Shown in pieces: positions 17,340 to 27,700 of a DNA stretch of 46,359 bases. The position numbers were made by a program, and so were the translations under genes. Numbering within the stretch: the stretch's first letter is position 1; each line of letters opens with the position of its first letter. Source of the DNA: a candidate division Zixibacteria bacterium HGW-Zixibacteria-1 (GTDB lineage: Bacteria; Zixibacteria; MSB-5A5; GN15; PGXB01); NCBI GenBank assembly GCA_002838945.1, contig PGXB01000030.1, forward strand, positions 1 through 46,359. The letters run 5' to 3'. The notes below the pieces were generated by a model. It searched no databases and had not been told where the DNA came from. It saw only the letters and a list, made by a program, of their open reading frames with translations.

Positions 17340-18131
17340 CTATCTGTTGGACTTGCTTAGGACAATTTGACCCACAATTTCGCCCTCCGGATAGTTTTCG
17401 GAATCGGCGCCGATCGCATATTTGACCAAACCGACGCCGGGCGAATACCAGTAATAATTGATGGAGCCGCCAAGATTGTTTTCAATCCTGAGGCAATCTT
17501 CGAAATTATTACCGTTGTCGAGAGAAATATCTTCAATGGCAGTAATTTTGAAATAATTGGCGCCTAATGTGGGGAAGCATTTGCCGGCTTTGGCCCCGTC
17601 ATTGGAATAGTGATCGCCGCCATCGAAAATGCCTCCCTGAACGCCGTCATCATTATTTTTATCATAAGTATAGTCGGAAAAAATATCGATAAGATTGTCG
17701 TAATCAAGCTGCACCGCCGAAGCATCATATCTCAGCCAGACACTGCCTACTTCAAAGGGTGAAGTCAGTAATTTTTCAGGCGTTTCATAGGGGCTTTCAA
17801 AATAGTAGATGGCCTCATTGTCATAAAAAAGAAAGCCGGTATCAACGAATGTCGGACGCTCGACGATATCATCGATCCACCGGAAAACCTGGCGGCCGCC
17901 GATTATGACCGGATCGCTGATGGTGAACCAGTGGTAGCTGGTGTCATTGACCGACTTGTTGACCTCGACAAACTGCTTACTGGTACCTGCGGTCAGCGGG
18001 AAGTATGTCGAAATTTCGGGGTCGGTTTCAGTAGTCGGGGAGAATGCGGTATCGGAATTTGAGCAACCCACCCATAAGACAATAGTTGAGATAATTAATC
18101 CCACAGCGATGGAAAATATATATTTCCTCAT
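17340..18131 (-). CDS. Hypothetical lipoprotein
   Basis: 263-residue predicted lipoprotein on the minus strand. MRKYIFSIAVGLIISTIVLWVGC forms a signal peptide with lipobox LWVGC. After a short Ser/Thr linker comes STYFPLTAGTSKQF, a start seen in several uncharacterised envelope lipoproteins, then beta-rich sequence with NNFEDCLRIEN and YYWYSPGVGLVKYA near the end. No enzyme motif is visible. A strong GGAGG lies before the start on the minus strand. It stands alone between divergent and convergent neighbours. Function unknown. Confidence 0.75.
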   Translation of the reverse strand: MRKYIFSIAVGLIISTIVLWVGCSNSDTAFSPTTETDPEISTYFPLTAGTSKQFVEVNKSVNDTSYHWFTISDPVIIGGRQVFRWIDDIVERPTFVDTGFLFYDNEAIYYFESPYETPEKLLTSPFEVGSVWLRYDASAVQLDYDNLIDIFSDYTYDKNNDDGVQGGIFDGGDHYSNDGAKAGKCFPTLGANYFKITAIEDISLDNGNNFEDCLRIENNLGGSINYYWYSPGVGLVKYAIGADSENYPEGEIVGQIVLSKSNR

Positions 18132-18424
18132 AAAACCTCCACCTCAAGCAAGGGCATTGTTAGTCATTTTGAGATTGGGATGTCGCAAGCCCGATGCCAA
18201 CGTTGATATCCATGTCGTAAGGTGATGCCTTACAATGAAGTGCGGCGCTTTTATAAAATCTAAAATACATCAGCTTATGCGATTTATATGGGGGGAAAGC
18301 CATAATTATGGGAATTTTTCATTGTTTTACAATACATAGCCGGGCTAATTAAACCGCGGCAAATGCCGAAAATATATATGGCAGCACAAGTGATGATAAA
18401 CCGCTAAACAATAGAGGATTAGCG
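18132..18424. other. Divergent intergenic region without a gene
   Basis: 293 bases between two divergently read genes. It contains the strong ribosome binding site of the lipoprotein, a small hairpin GTAAGG/CCTTAC (18217-18233) and a TACAAT (18328-18333), a possible -10 for the GAF protein with no convincing -35. I see no other element. Confidence 0.5.
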
Positions 18425-20437
18425 ATGTCCCAATTCATACTTGATTTTTTCTTCGCCTTTATTTTTGTAACCCTTACGATTCTTCTGATGCGAATCAAGG
18501 ACCGGGCCTTTGTAGAGAACAAGGAAAGCTACCGTTACGCCGCTTCCGGTATAATCGTCCTGTTTTTAGTCTCTGTCATGCGGCTGTTAAGTCATCAGCA
18601 GGTTTTTGTCGGGATTCCGTTCTTATCCGAGCCGGTATGCCAGGATTTGATCGAGGTGATCGGCATTGTGGCCGGAATGACCCTGATGCTGGCCGGCGTG
18701 TCGATCTGGCTGCCGATAAAGAAACGCCGGACAGGGGAGCTTGAGGCAGAGATACTGAGAAATTCCTCAGTTCAGAAAATTGAGTGGGAAATTAAAAGCG
18801 CCGACAAAATATCACGATTATTCGAAACGGTTCCGGCGCAGATTTGCGATAAATTCGGATTTGTCGGCTCGGCGGTCTTCATGAAACGAAGCGATACCGA
18901 TTACTTCGCCTGCCGCTACACTCACAATACCGAATTTGCCGTTTTCGGTCGCCGGTTTTATCAGTCGGGCAGTGACAACGACTGTGATATTCTTAACCGG
19001 GCGGCAAAAATTCTGAAGGCGGATTATTGTTTTCCATTGCAGATAAATAACAAAATGCGGGCGACTATATTCTTCCGCGGCGAAAAGAATTTCAAGCCGG
19101 AATCTGATGATATCCTGGCGCTGGACAGAATCGGACGGTCGTTTTCCGAACGGCTGAACCGTGAGTATCTTTCGCTGAAACAATCATTTTATGAAAACAA
19201 CTGGCTCTACCTGTCTCAGGTCAAACGATTGATTGCCAGACGGATCGATATCAAAGGCAGTCTGCATGATTTATCCTCGCTCTATAGGCATGCCGTTGGT
19301 GCGGAGTATTTTTCCCTGGCGGTTCTGGATAAATCCCGGCATAACATGCGACGGTACACTTCCGGGATAAATCGTCGTATCCTGCTCGAGGATGGAGTGC
19401 GGCTTCCGATCGAGGGGACGCAAATTGCGACCGTAATCAACTCCCGGCAGAGCATGCTGGTTCGCGATGTAACCCGGTCCGGTAATACGGGGCTGGATTC
19501 ACTCCTTTTGAGTTGCGGGCAGGCCAGCGTGATGGTGGTACCGATAATCAATTACGGAAGGGTCATCGGCTGTCTGACTCTTGGTCACTCCAGGCCGGGG
19601 CATTTTACTCGTCGCGCTTTGCTTCGGACAGAAATGATGGCTGCGGCCATGGCTCCCGCGGTCGAGTCGGCCGTATTGAGAACTTCCATATTCGAAAGGG
19701 ATCGTTATCTTGGCGCCCTTTCCGCTTTCGATACCATAATCGAAAACAGCTCCGATATAAATTCAGTTTTGACCGCCGCCGCGGACCTGCTGATGGATAA
19801 TATCCGCACGACCTTGGTTCGGATTTCGATGATCGACCCCGACCGGGCCCGGCTGCACACAAAAGCTCTCAAGCTGATCCGCCCATTCGATGCGATCAAT
19901 TCGAATACGGTCAATCTTTCGCGCGAGATGACACCATGGCATCATCTGGTGGTGCGCGAAGGGCGGCTTCTGTTGATCAACCAGACGGATCCGGAAACAT
20001 CATTCGATGAGAATGAATCCCGGAACCTTGTGTTTACGGGTGCCAATTCCGCGTTGATTGTACCGATCACGGTAAACGGGATAACCCAGGGACTGATTAC
20101 TTTGGGTGAGATGCGCAACTGGAACCGGTTTTCATATGATTCGACAGTGATTATGTTTGCCCGGCAAATTGCGGCTCGGGTGGCATCGTTTATAAAGCTG
20201 TATCGAATCAGCCGTCTTTTGACCCGCGCAGGCAAGACCCCCGTGGAAGGCCCCGGAGAGCAGGACGAGCGGCATATTCTGGATGAAATAAAATCACCGT
20301 TGACACGATTGCGCGGCTCGCTGGATCTTCTGAGAATACACGAAGGAGCGATGAACAGCGGATCGGATAAAGTTTTCGCGACGATTGAGGAATCGGCCGA
20401 TCAAATCGCGACCCTCCTGAAGGGAGAAGCAAAGTAA
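18425..20437 (+). CDS. Membrane GAF-domain protein with histidine-less DHp-like stub
   Basis: 670 residues, probably a membrane-bound signalling protein. Three hydrophobic helices are at about 5-25, 37-57 and 73-97. A GAF-like region (about 120-245) and two clearer GAF domains (about 275-415 and 430-600, with VMVVPIINYGRVIGCLTLG and ALIVPITVNGITQGLITLG) follow. The C-terminus (about 615-665) resembles the dimerisation helix pair of a histidine kinase: LDEIKSPLTRLRGSLDLL. The phosphoacceptor histidine is replaced by D620, and the chain ends before any ATPase domain. A terminator lies 45 bases after the stop, so no ATPase domain follows. GAGG precedes the ATG. It is likely a sensor, scaffold or regulator of another kinase rather than an active kinase. 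Confidence 0.8.
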   Translation: MSQFILDFFFAFIFVTLTILLMRIKDRAFVENKESYRYAASGIIVLFLVSVMRLLSHQQVFVGIPFLSEPVCQDLIEVIGIVAGMTLMLAGVSIWLPIKKRRTGELEAEILRNSSVQKIEWEIKSADKISRLFETVPAQICDKFGFVGSAVFMKRSDTDYFACRYTHNTEFAVFGRRFYQSGSDNDCDILNRAAKILKADYCFPLQINNKMRATIFFRGEKNFKPESDDILALDRIGRSFSERLNREYLSLKQSFYENNWLYLSQVKRLIARRIDIKGSLHDLSSLYRHAVGAEYFSLAVLDKSRHNMRRYTSGINRRILLEDGVRLPIEGTQIATVINSRQSMLVRDVTRSGNTGLDSLLLSCGQASVMVVPIINYGRVIGCLTLGHSRPGHFTRRALLRTEMMAAAMAPAVESAVLRTSIFERDRYLGALSAFDTIIENSSDINSVLTAAADLLMDNIRTTLVRISMIDPDRARLHTKALKLIRPFDAINSNTVNLSREMTPWHHLVVREGRLLLINQTDPETSFDENESRNLVFTGANSALIVPITVNGITQGLITLGEMRNWNRFSYDSTVIMFARQIAARVASFIKLYRISRLLTRAGKTPVEGPGEQDERHILDEIKSPLTRLRGSLDLLRIHEGAMNSGSDKVFATIEESADQIATLLKGEAK

Positions 20438-20481
20438 GTCGATTCTGGAAATACCTGCGCCAGCTCAACTAAGCATCTATA

Positions 20482-20512
20482 AGAGCCATCTATGATGGCT
20501 CTGCTTTTTTTT
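20482..20512 (+). terminator. Rho-independent terminator after the GAF protein gene
   Basis: AGAGCCATC (20482-20490) pairs perfectly with GATGGCTCT (20494-20502) across a TAT loop, followed by a T run to 20512. Confidence 0.92.
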
Positions 20513-20556
20513 AAGCCCCTGATAAGTCTCATTTTGACAATCATTTAAAATAGTCC

Positions 20557-20584
20557 TTGATTTTGGCGGAGAGATATTTATATT
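20557..20584 (+). promoter_or_regulatory. Promoter of the riboflavin operon
   Basis: TTGATT (20557-20562) and TATATT (20579-20584, 5/6) are spaced by 16 bases. The predicted start near 20591 coincides with the first base of the FMN riboswitch, which supports the call. Confidence 0.6.
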
Positions 20585-20591
20585 GGTAGAA

Positions 20592-20706
20592 ATTCTTCGG
20601 GGCGAGGCGAAATTCCTCGACCGGCGGTAAAGCCCGCGAGCCGCATAACGCGGTTGAATCGGTGAAACTCCGGTGCCGACGGTACAGTCCGGATGGGAGA
20701 AGAGTA
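20592..20706 (+). promoter_or_regulatory. FMN riboswitch aptamer (RFN element)
   Basis: Cis-acting RNA that binds FMN and lowers expression of riboflavin genes. The conserved RFN blocks are present in order: TTCGGGGCGAGGCGAAATTC, ACCGGCGGTAAAGCCCGCGA, GGTGAAACTCCGGTGCCGAC, then GGTACAGTCCGGATGGGAGA. The closing helix P1 forms between ATTCTTC at the 5' end and GAAGAGT at 20699-20705. It directly precedes ribD, the expected target. Confidence 0.97.
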
Positions 20707-20742
20707 AGGATAGGTGTATTCTATCCGGCCTGTAAGCTAATG

Positions 20743-20767
20743 CCCCGATGATAATTGGGGTTTTTTT
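20743..20767 (+). terminator. FMN riboswitch terminator / ribD Shine-Dalgarno sequester
   Basis: CCCCGAT (20743-20749) pairs with ATTGGGG (20754-20760) around loop GATA (one G-T pair), and seven T's lead directly into the ribD ATG. The 5' arm GCCCCGA can instead pair with TCGGGGC at the start of the aptamer, the classic antiterminator. The GGGG of the 3' arm sits seven bases before the ATG and can also act as the Shine-Dalgarno, so the same hairpin could block translation. Confidence 0.85.
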
Positions 20768-21865
20768 ATGGCCGACAAATATGCCGAACGATTTATGGCC
20801 CTGGCCCTGGAACTGGCGCGACAGGGGGGCGGAAAAACTTCACCAAACCCGATGGTTGGGGCGGTGATTGTTAAGAACGGCAGGATTGTCGGACGCGGTT
20901 ATCATAAGAAGGCCGGGACCCCCCACGCCGAAATTCACGCCCTTAACGAAGCCGGGAGCAAGGCCCGCGGCGGTATCCTGTATGTCACTCTTGAACCATG
21001 CTGTCATTACGGCCGCACCAAGCCATGCGCCGATGAAATCATTCGCTCCGGTATCAGCGAAGTTTTTTATTCCATGCTTGATCCTAATCCACTGGTGAGC
21101 GGCAAGGGGGCGGCCAGGTTTAAAAAGGCCGGAATAAAGGTAACATCCGGAATTCTTCGTCACGAAGCCGAGTTGCTTAATGAGGTCTACGTGAAATATA
21201 TCAAAACCGGGATACCCTTTGTAATTCTAAAAACGGCCCAGACCCTTGACGGCCGCATTACGGCCTCGGGCGGCGACTCGAAGTGGATCACCGGAACAAA
21301 GGCGCGGAAGATGGGACATCAGCTTCGCGCCTGGTGCGACGCGGTTGCTGTCGGCGGCGGAACGGCCAGGATCGATAATCCGGAACTGACGGTGCGTTTG
21401 GTCAAGGGGAAGAACCCTTATCGAATCATCCTGACGCACTCGGCCAAATTGCCGAAATCACTAAAATTATTCGGCAATAATAATGATGCCAAAACCATAT
21501 TGGCCACGACGGATCGGAACGGCAATCGGATAAAAGCAAAAAATCTTATTGTCTGGTCGATCAGGGGGAAAGACGGGAAGCTGTCCCTAACCGATTTTCT
21601 GGAAAAGGCGGGACAGTTTGGAATTACTTCGATTCTCATTGAGGGCGGGGCCACCCTTGCGACGGCGTTCCTCAAAGCTGGACTGGTGGACAAGCATTAT
21701 ATATTTATGGCGCCGAAGATAATTGGCCGCGGTATTGAGGCAGTCGGCGATCTAAATATAAAGAAAATAGGCGACGGCATTGGATATAATAATATGTCCG
21801 TGAGGACTGATCTAACCCCGGATATTCTTGTAATTGGTTATCCGAAAAAGAAAATGAGCAAGTGA
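20768..21865 (+). CDS. ribD: Bifunctional pyrimidine deaminase/reductase RibD
   Basis: Second and third steps of riboflavin synthesis from GTP: deamination, then NADPH reduction of the pyrimidine intermediate. 365 residues. The deaminase domain (about 1-145) has zinc ligands H53 (PHAEIHAL), C78 and C87 (EPCCHYGRTKPCADE). The reductase domain (about 150-365) has TLDGRITASGGDSKWITG and ILIEGGATLATAFLKAGLVD. Both domains look complete. It is the first gene of the rib operon, and its expression is set by the FMN riboswitch immediately upstream. Its stop overlaps the ribE start in TGATG. Confidence 0.97.
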   Translation: MADKYAERFMALALELARQGGGKTSPNPMVGAVIVKNGRIVGRGYHKKAGTPHAEIHALNEAGSKARGGILYVTLEPCCHYGRTKPCADEIIRSGISEVFYSMLDPNPLVSGKGAARFKKAGIKVTSGILRHEAELLNEVYVKYIKTGIPFVILKTAQTLDGRITASGGDSKWITGTKARKMGHQLRAWCDAVAVGGGTARIDNPELTVRLVKGKNPYRIILTHSAKLPKSLKLFGNNNDAKTILATTDRNGNRIKAKNLIVWSIRGKDGKLSLTDFLEKAGQFGITSILIEGGATLATAFLKAGLVDKHYIFMAPKIIGRGIEAVGDLNIKKIGDGIGYNNMSVRTDLTPDILVIGYPKKKMSK

Positions 21866-22500
21866 TGTTTACGGGAATTATCGAGACCATCGGCATTATC
21901 GGGAATATAAGCGTCAGGGGCAATTACACCCTGCTGACAGTCAAGCCGGCCCGCACGTTCGAGAATCTGAGTCCGGGCGAATCCATTGCAGTGGATGGTT
22001 GCTGCCTGACTGTAACCGCCTTCGATAACAGGTCCTTTACCGTGGAAGCCTCGCAGGAATCGACGCGCCTGACCATTATCAATAATTACAAAACCGGCGC
22101 CGGTGTCAATCTGGAACGGGCACTGCTTCCGACCGGCCGCCTGGGCGGACATTTTGTATCGGGACATGTCGATTGCAAAGGAAAAATCGCTGCCGAAAAA
22201 AAGATCGGTGATTCCCTGGAATTGACAGTATGGTTCCCGCGGGAATTCGAAGATTACATAGTTGAAAAGGGTTCTGTCGCCCTGAATGGGATAAGTCTCA
22301 CGGTGAACAAAGTAAGCGATGACACGTTTACGGTTAACCTGATTCCTTATTCCCGGACCGAGACAACGGTGAATTCGCTCAAGGCGGGTGATGAAATAAA
22401 TCTTGAATTCGATATCCTCGGCAAATACATCGCCAGGTTTTTGAATAAAGGCAAGAAAAGTAATTTAACCATTGAAAAACTAATAGAGAGTGGTTGGTAA
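21865..22500 (+). CDS. ribE: Riboflavin synthase alpha subunit
   Basis: Last step of the pathway: two 6,7-dimethyl-8-ribityllumazine give riboflavin plus a pyrimidine. 211 residues. It starts with the family signature [10 protein letters not shown] and shows two homologous lumazine-binding barrels, with [13 protein letters not shown] and [10 protein letters not shown] in the first, SGHVDCKG between them, and [13 protein letters not shown] and [11 protein letters not shown] in the second. The start is the ATG at 21865, overlapping the ribD stop by one base. A GTG three bases earlier is an alternative. Also called ribC in some species. Confidence 0.96.
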   Translation: MFTGIIETIGIIGNISVRGNYTLLTVKPARTFENLSPGESIAVDGCCLTVTAFDNRSFTVEASQESTRLTIINNYKTGAGVNLERALLPTGRLGGHFVSGHVDCKGKIAAEKKIGDSLELTVWFPREFEDYIVEKGSVALNGISLTVNKVSDDTFTVNLIPYSRTETTVNSLKAGDEINLEFDILGKYIARFLNKGKKSNLTIEKLIESGW

Positions 22501-22517
22501 TTAGTCACGGAGAAACA

Positions 22518-23723
22518 ATGAGTACATTTGACAAAATTCCGGACGCAATAGAAGATATTAAAAAAGGACGCCTGGTCATTGTCGTTGACGACGAGGACCG
22601 TGAGAATGAAGGCGACTTTATCATGGCGGCCGAAACGGCCACCCCGGAGACAATCAATTTTATGGCGACGCATGGCCGCGGTCTGATTTGTGTTCCCCTG
22701 AAGGAAGACCGGATCGAGAAACTCAAACTGCATCCGATGGTGGAATCGAACACCGCACTGCATGGGACAAGATTCACCGTTTCGGTCGATGCCCTTCATG
22801 GTGTCAGCACCGGCATCTCGGCGGCCGATCGGGCCAGGACAATTCAGGTGCTGGCTTCGGATGATTCGATCCCCGAGGATCTCTGCCGCCCGGGACATAT
22901 TTTCCCGATCCAGGCGAGGATGGGCGGGGTGCTGTCCAGGGCCGGCCACACCGAAGCGGCTGTCGATCTGGCGCGGATGGCCGGATTCAAGGCCATCGGC
23001 GTCCTGTGCGAGATTATGGATAAGGACGGTTCTATGGCGCGGCTGCCGCGGCTTCAGGAAATGGCCAAAGAATTCGATATGAAATTGATTACCGTCAAGG
23101 ACCTTATAGAATACCGGCGGCATATCGAAAAGCTGGTGCAAAGACTTGTGGAGGTCGATTTCCCGACCAAGTACGGGCATTTCAAGTTAAACCTCTATAA
23201 ATCACAATTCGACGATCATCATCACCTGGCCCTGGTCAAGGGTGATGTCAGCGGAAAGGAAAATGTCCTGGTCCGGGTGCATTCGCAGTGCCTGACCGGT
23301 GACGTCTTCGGCTCCATGCGCTGTGACTGTGGGGACCAGTTGGCCAATGCCATGATGCAGATTGAAAAGGAGGGGCAGGGCGTGCTGCTTTACATGCGCC
23401 AGGAAGGACGCGGCATCGGGTTGGCCAATAAGATCAAAGCTTATAAGTTGCAGGAAGAAGGGCGCGATACGGTCGAGGCCAATAATGATCTCGGCTTCAA
23501 AGCGGACCTGCGCGATTATGGCATCGGTGCCCAAATTCTGGTCGATCTGGGCCTGAGCTCGATTCGACTGATGACCAATAATCCCAAGAAGATAATCGGG
23601 CTGGAAGGATACGGATTGAAGATAACCGACCGGGTCCCGATTCAATTCGAGCCGACCAAGCATAATTTGAAATATCTTGAAACCAAGCGTGATAAACTTG
23701 GACATATATTATCAATTATTTAG
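22518..23723 (+). CDS. ribBA: Bifunctional DHBP synthase / GTP cyclohydrolase II
   Basis: Supplies both precursors of riboflavin. The N-terminal half (about 1-200) makes 3,4-dihydroxy-2-butanone 4-phosphate from ribulose 5-phosphate, seen in [18 protein letters not shown] and [13 protein letters not shown]. The C-terminal half (about 205-400) opens GTP and has [20 protein letters not shown] with the three zinc cysteines and [18 protein letters not shown]. 401 residues from the ATG at 22518, which has GGAG five bases before it. A TTG at 22494 inside ribE is less likely. Third gene in the operon. Confidence 0.97.
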   Translation: MSTFDKIPDAIEDIKKGRLVIVVDDEDRENEGDFIMAAETATPETINFMATHGRGLICVPLKEDRIEKLKLHPMVESNTALHGTRFTVSVDALHGVSTGISAADRARTIQVLASDDSIPEDLCRPGHIFPIQARMGGVLSRAGHTEAAVDLARMAGFKAIGVLCEIMDKDGSMARLPRLQEMAKEFDMKLITVKDLIEYRRHIEKLVQRLVEVDFPTKYGHFKLNLYKSQFDDHHHLALVKGDVSGKENVLVRVHSQCLTGDVFGSMRCDCGDQLANAMMQIEKEGQGVLLYMRQEGRGIGLANKIKAYKLQEEGRDTVEANNDLGFKADLRDYGIGAQILVDLGLSSIRLMTNNPKKIIGLEGYGLKITDRVPIQFEPTKHNLKYLETKRDKLGHILSII

Positions 23724-23731
23724 GAGTTGAT

Positions 23732-24208
23732 ATGAACTATAAAGAAATTGCCGGGAACCTTAACGCCGCAGGGCTGAAGGTGGGAATAGTCGTGAGCCGG
23801 TTCAACAGTCTGTTGACGGCCAAACTTCTTGATGGCGCCCTGGATTGCCTGAAAAGACATGGGGCCGATGAGACAAAAATTGGTGTTGCCTGGGTACCTG
23901 GTTCATTCGAAATTCCCTATGCCGCATCAAAAATGGCCTCATCCAAAAAATATGATGCGGTCATTTGTCTTGGCGCGGTAATCAAAGGGGATACGCCTCA
24001 TTTTGATTTCATTGCCAGTGAAGCTACCAAAGGTATCGCCAAGACTGCCATGGAGAGCGGCATGCCGGTTATCTATGGCCTTATCACCGCCGATACCCTG
24101 GAGCAGGCCATCGAGCGGGCGGGGACCAAAGCCGGAAACAAGGGCTGGGATGCTGCTCAGGCGGCGATTGAAATGGTGAATCTGTATCGTGAAATCGAGA
24201 AATCATGA
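23732..24208 (+). CDS. ribH: 6,7-dimethyl-8-ribityllumazine synthase
   Basis: Condenses the pyrimidine from RibD with the butanone phosphate from RibB to give lumazine, the substrate of RibE. 158 residues, normal length. Signatures are [52 protein letters not shown] and the C-terminal [19 protein letters not shown]. Usually forms icosahedral or pentameric assemblies. AGGAG precedes the ATG. Its stop overlaps the nusB start by four bases (ATGA). Confidence 0.96.
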   Translation: MNYKEIAGNLNAAGLKVGIVVSRFNSLLTAKLLDGALDCLKRHGADETKIGVAWVPGSFEIPYAASKMASSKKYDAVICLGAVIKGDTPHFDFIASEATKGIAKTAMESGMPVIYGLITADTLEQAIERAGTKAGNKGWDAAQAAIEMVNLYREIEKS

Positions 24209-24609
24209 GTTCCAGACGAGTCGGACGCGAATATGTACTAAAAGCGCTGTATGCTCTTGAGCAGGGGACGCAGACGGTTGATGAAATTAAGGCGACGGTA
24301 TTGGAAGAAGGAAATCTCGATGAAAAGACACTATCGTTCACCCGCCATTTGTTCGACGAAGTGGTAAAGAATCTCGAGACCATTGACAAGCGCATAGTTG
24401 AGGTGGCCCAAAACTGGAAACTCAGCCGAATTGCCATTGTCGATAAGAATATTCTTCGCATGGCCATCTGCGAGATTATGTATTTGCCGGACATACCGAT
24501 GAAGGTGGCCATTAATGAGGCGGTCGAGTTGGCCAAAAAATACAGCACTTTCGAATCGGCCTCGTTTGTCAATGGGATTCTGGACCGGGTTTTTCACGAG
24601 CAGGAATGA
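24205..24609 (+). CDS. nusB: Transcription antitermination factor NusB
   Basis: Binds boxA RNA with S10 and supports rRNA antitermination. 134 residues, all-helical, with [20 protein letters not shown] at the start, [17 protein letters not shown] in the middle and [29 protein letters not shown] at the end broken into the family's two final helices. It is the last gene of the riboflavin operon, a very common position, with a four-base overlap to ribH. A strong terminator follows. Confidence 0.95.
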   Translation: MSSRRVGREYVLKALYALEQGTQTVDEIKATVLEEGNLDEKTLSFTRHLFDEVVKNLETIDKRIVEVAQNWKLSRIAIVDKNILRMAICEIMYLPDIPMKVAINEAVELAKKYSTFESASFVNGILDRVFHEQE

Positions 24610-24624
24610 TGGGATACTTAATGG

Positions 24625-24653
24625 AAAGAGCCCCGCATCGGCGGGGCTTTTTC
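24625..24653 (+). terminator. Terminator of the riboflavin-nusB operon
   Basis: AGCCCCGC (24629-24636) pairs with GCGGGGCT (24641-24648) around ATCG, with A's before and T's after that extend the stem. It begins 16 bases after the nusB stop. Confidence 0.93.
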
Positions 24654-24732
24654 TAATGCCATGAAATATTGGCTTATCACATTTTCCGGCTGGACAAATC
24701 GCAAAAAATGGTTATATTCTAAGTCTGTTTTG

Positions 24733-24738
24733 TATAAT
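24733..24738 (+). promoter_or_regulatory. -10 box upstream of the glycan locus
   Basis: A perfect TATAAT, with no convincing -35. Transcription from it would start near 24745, just upstream of the DUF2723 gene, and would make a start at 24746 leaderless. Confidence 0.4.
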
Positions 24739-24769
24739 ATCTTAGGTGGAAATTGATATCGAGGACGAG

Positions 24770-27700
24770 GTGCACAACAAAATATCCGCCGAAAGTGTAA
24801 ATTCTACGTTCGACAGGGCAAACGCAATTATTGCCGGCTTAGTTTTCTTGATTGCCCTGGTGGTCTATTTCCTGACCAAAGCGCCGACCGTCTCATTCTG
24901 GGACTGTGGTGAATTTATCGCCTGCTCTTATATCCTGGGCATACCGCATCCGCCGGGATCACCGCTCTACATAATCTTCGGTCGCATTTTCGCTTTTTTT
25001 CCGATCGCCGCCGATATTTCGGTCCGGGTCAATTTGTTCTCGGTGATCAGTTCGGCCTTTGGCGCCATGTTCGGCTATCTGGTAACGGTGCGGGTAATCA
25101 GGTTCTGGTATGATCGGCGCAGTGATATTTACAACAAAATCATCATTTATATCGGCGGTTTTACCGGGGCGCTTTTTATGGCGTTTTCAATGACTAACTG
25201 GGGCAACTCGGTTGAGGCAGAGGTTTATGCCGCAGCCATAATGGTGATGATGATTATTTATTGGCTGGTCTTGAAATATTTTGAAAACCGCGAAACCGCT
25301 CCCGGCGGAAAGTTTATGCTTCTTGCGGCCTATATGGCGATGCTCGGTGTCGGCATACATCTGACGCTTTATGTTATCGTTCCGGTACTGGCCGTCTATT
25401 TCATCCTGAAAAAAGAGGTTCTCACCAGGCAGTGGGCGATTGTTTCGCTGTTCTTTTTTGTGGAACTATTTTTGATGTTTATGCTGTCGGCAAGGCCGGG
25501 GGAGATCCCGTACTATCTGCCGGTACTCATTATTTTCGTGGTCTTTGTATTTCATTCGGTCATGCTAAATAAGCTGGTTCGTCCAATATTGATTACTATC
25601 ATTTTGTATCTGTTTGCCATATATCCTGTCTATTTTCTGGCGGTCGATACAGTCTCCTCGAGTTTAACGGGATCCGGTTTGGCCGAATCGATATCGGGGC
25701 TGGCGGCAATTCCGATCGGGTGGATAGGATTTATCGCGTTGGTTTTGTGGGGATTATTTTCGGTTTTCAGGCTATATATGCCAGTGGCCGGTGAAGACGC
25801 CGGAGGCGTATGGCTGATAACCGCGGTTTATTCGCTGGCGCCGGTGGTTCTGATCGGCATCGGATATTTATTCAGCGGCTATTATGCTTTTATGGCACTG
25901 ACATTGATAGTCCTGGCGCTGGTGGCGCTGGTACTATGGAAACATATCAACTGGCTGATCCTGATCGGCTTCGGCGCTATTTCGATGGTAATTCTCGGAT
26001 TCTGGTACCTTGTGACCGGCATCGTCGTGGGCGGAACCGCCATAATGCTGTTCGGGATATTATTCAAAGACAAAAGCTGGAAGACGGCGCTGGCCATAAT
26101 TCTACTAGCCGTAATCGGCTATTCGGTCCATTCATATATTCCGATTCGTTCCGCACATAATCCGGCTATCGACGAAAACAATCCGTCACGTTCTTTTACC
26201 GCCCTGGTGGGGTATCTTGAGCGAAAACAGTACGGCACCGAGACAATGACTTCGCGCATGTTCGAAAGAAGGGCCGAATGGGTAAATCAGTTCGGCGATT
26301 ACCGGCATATGGGGTTCTGGGGCTTTTTCAAGGATCAGTATGGATTCGCCGGAGCGCGCTTCTTTATTATCCTGGTGCTCGGGTTGTTTGGTATCTGGGA
26401 GACGATCCGCCGCAAACCCGAGATAGGGCTGCCGCTGCTGACGGTGATACTGGTATGTTCGGTTGGAATTGTCTTATACATGAACTTTGCCGACGGGACA
26501 CGCCTGAATCAGATTACGGGAATGGATTATCTCGAAGTCCGGGACCGGGACTATTTTTTCACGCCGGCCTTTGTATTTTTTGGCCTGGCTATCGGGCTAG
26601 GCATCGCGGCATTTATTGATCTTGTCCGCGACACGGTAAAAAGTCATGGCACTGCGGTTCGAAATGCCGCCTTTGGCGTTACCTCTTTATTGGTCTTTTT
26701 GCCGATCATGCCGCTGACGGGGAATTATTTCTACAATGACCGGTCACGGAATTACATGGCTTTCGATTATGCCGACAATTTCCTGAAAAGCTGTCCGGAA
26801 AACGCCTTGTTTATCACCAGCGGCGATAATGATACTTTCCCGGTCTGGTGTCTTCAGGAAGTTTACGGCATCAGAAAAGATGTCAAGGTGATCAATTTAT
26901 CACTGGGTAACACCGACTGGTACATAAAGCAGTTGCGCGACAAACTCAATGTCCCCATCGTCTGGACGGACAGCCAGATCGATCAACTGCGCCCTTACAA
27001 GGATGAGGAAGGGACAGTGTTTCGCATTCAGGATCAGTTGACCGATCATATTATCACCGTGAACAAATGGAAATACCCGATAGTTTTCACGGTTTCATCA
27101 CAGCCGGAGAGCCGGCGCTTCCGGGGCAAATCGCTCGAAGATAATTTAATAATCGAGGGTTTGGTTTATCGTATGACGCCGAATAAGGGGAAGGACCAGG
27201 TTGATATCGATTTGACGAAAAAATTGTATGAAGGTGAATTCGAATATCGCGGCGTTGCGGATCCGACTGTTTATAAGGACGAAACCAGCCGAAGGCTGAC
27301 GAATAATTATGCCCAGGGTTTCCTGCTGATGGCTGATACGATGAAAGGGCTGGACAATTATGAAGGGGCTTTGGAATATGTACATAAGGGCTTGAAAATT
27401 TTGCCATGGTCATATGATATTTATGCTTATGCCGCCCAGACGCTCGGACAGATGGGTCACCTTGACACCCTTCAGGCCTTTATCGACAATGCACCGGTCG
27501 AGGAAAAATGGAAACTTTACTTTAACTGGGGCATGGCCGCCAGATATGAAGGGCGGGTCGATGACGCCATTAAGGTTTTGGGACAATGCCTGCGGCTTTA
27601 TCCCGGTTACACCGAGTGCTATCGCGGCCTGGTCGGGACCTTATATCAAAACCGGCGGTATGCGGGGTTGCGCCAAGTGGTTAATGGGTGGGTCAAGGAT

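Noticed and set aside
18217-18233. Hairpin GTAAGG-TGATG-CCTTAC in the divergent region
   Set aside because: Six base pairs without a T run or nearby promoter element. Too short to be called a regulatory site.
20438-20591. A missing ATPase domain after the GAF protein through a frameshift
   Set aside because: A terminator begins 45 bases after the stop and the riboflavin promoter follows. No frame in this stretch contains kinase N or G boxes.
22347-23180. 277-residue open frame on the minus strand opposite ribE/ribBA
   Set aside because: It is complementary to two certain genes and shows no protein-like motifs.
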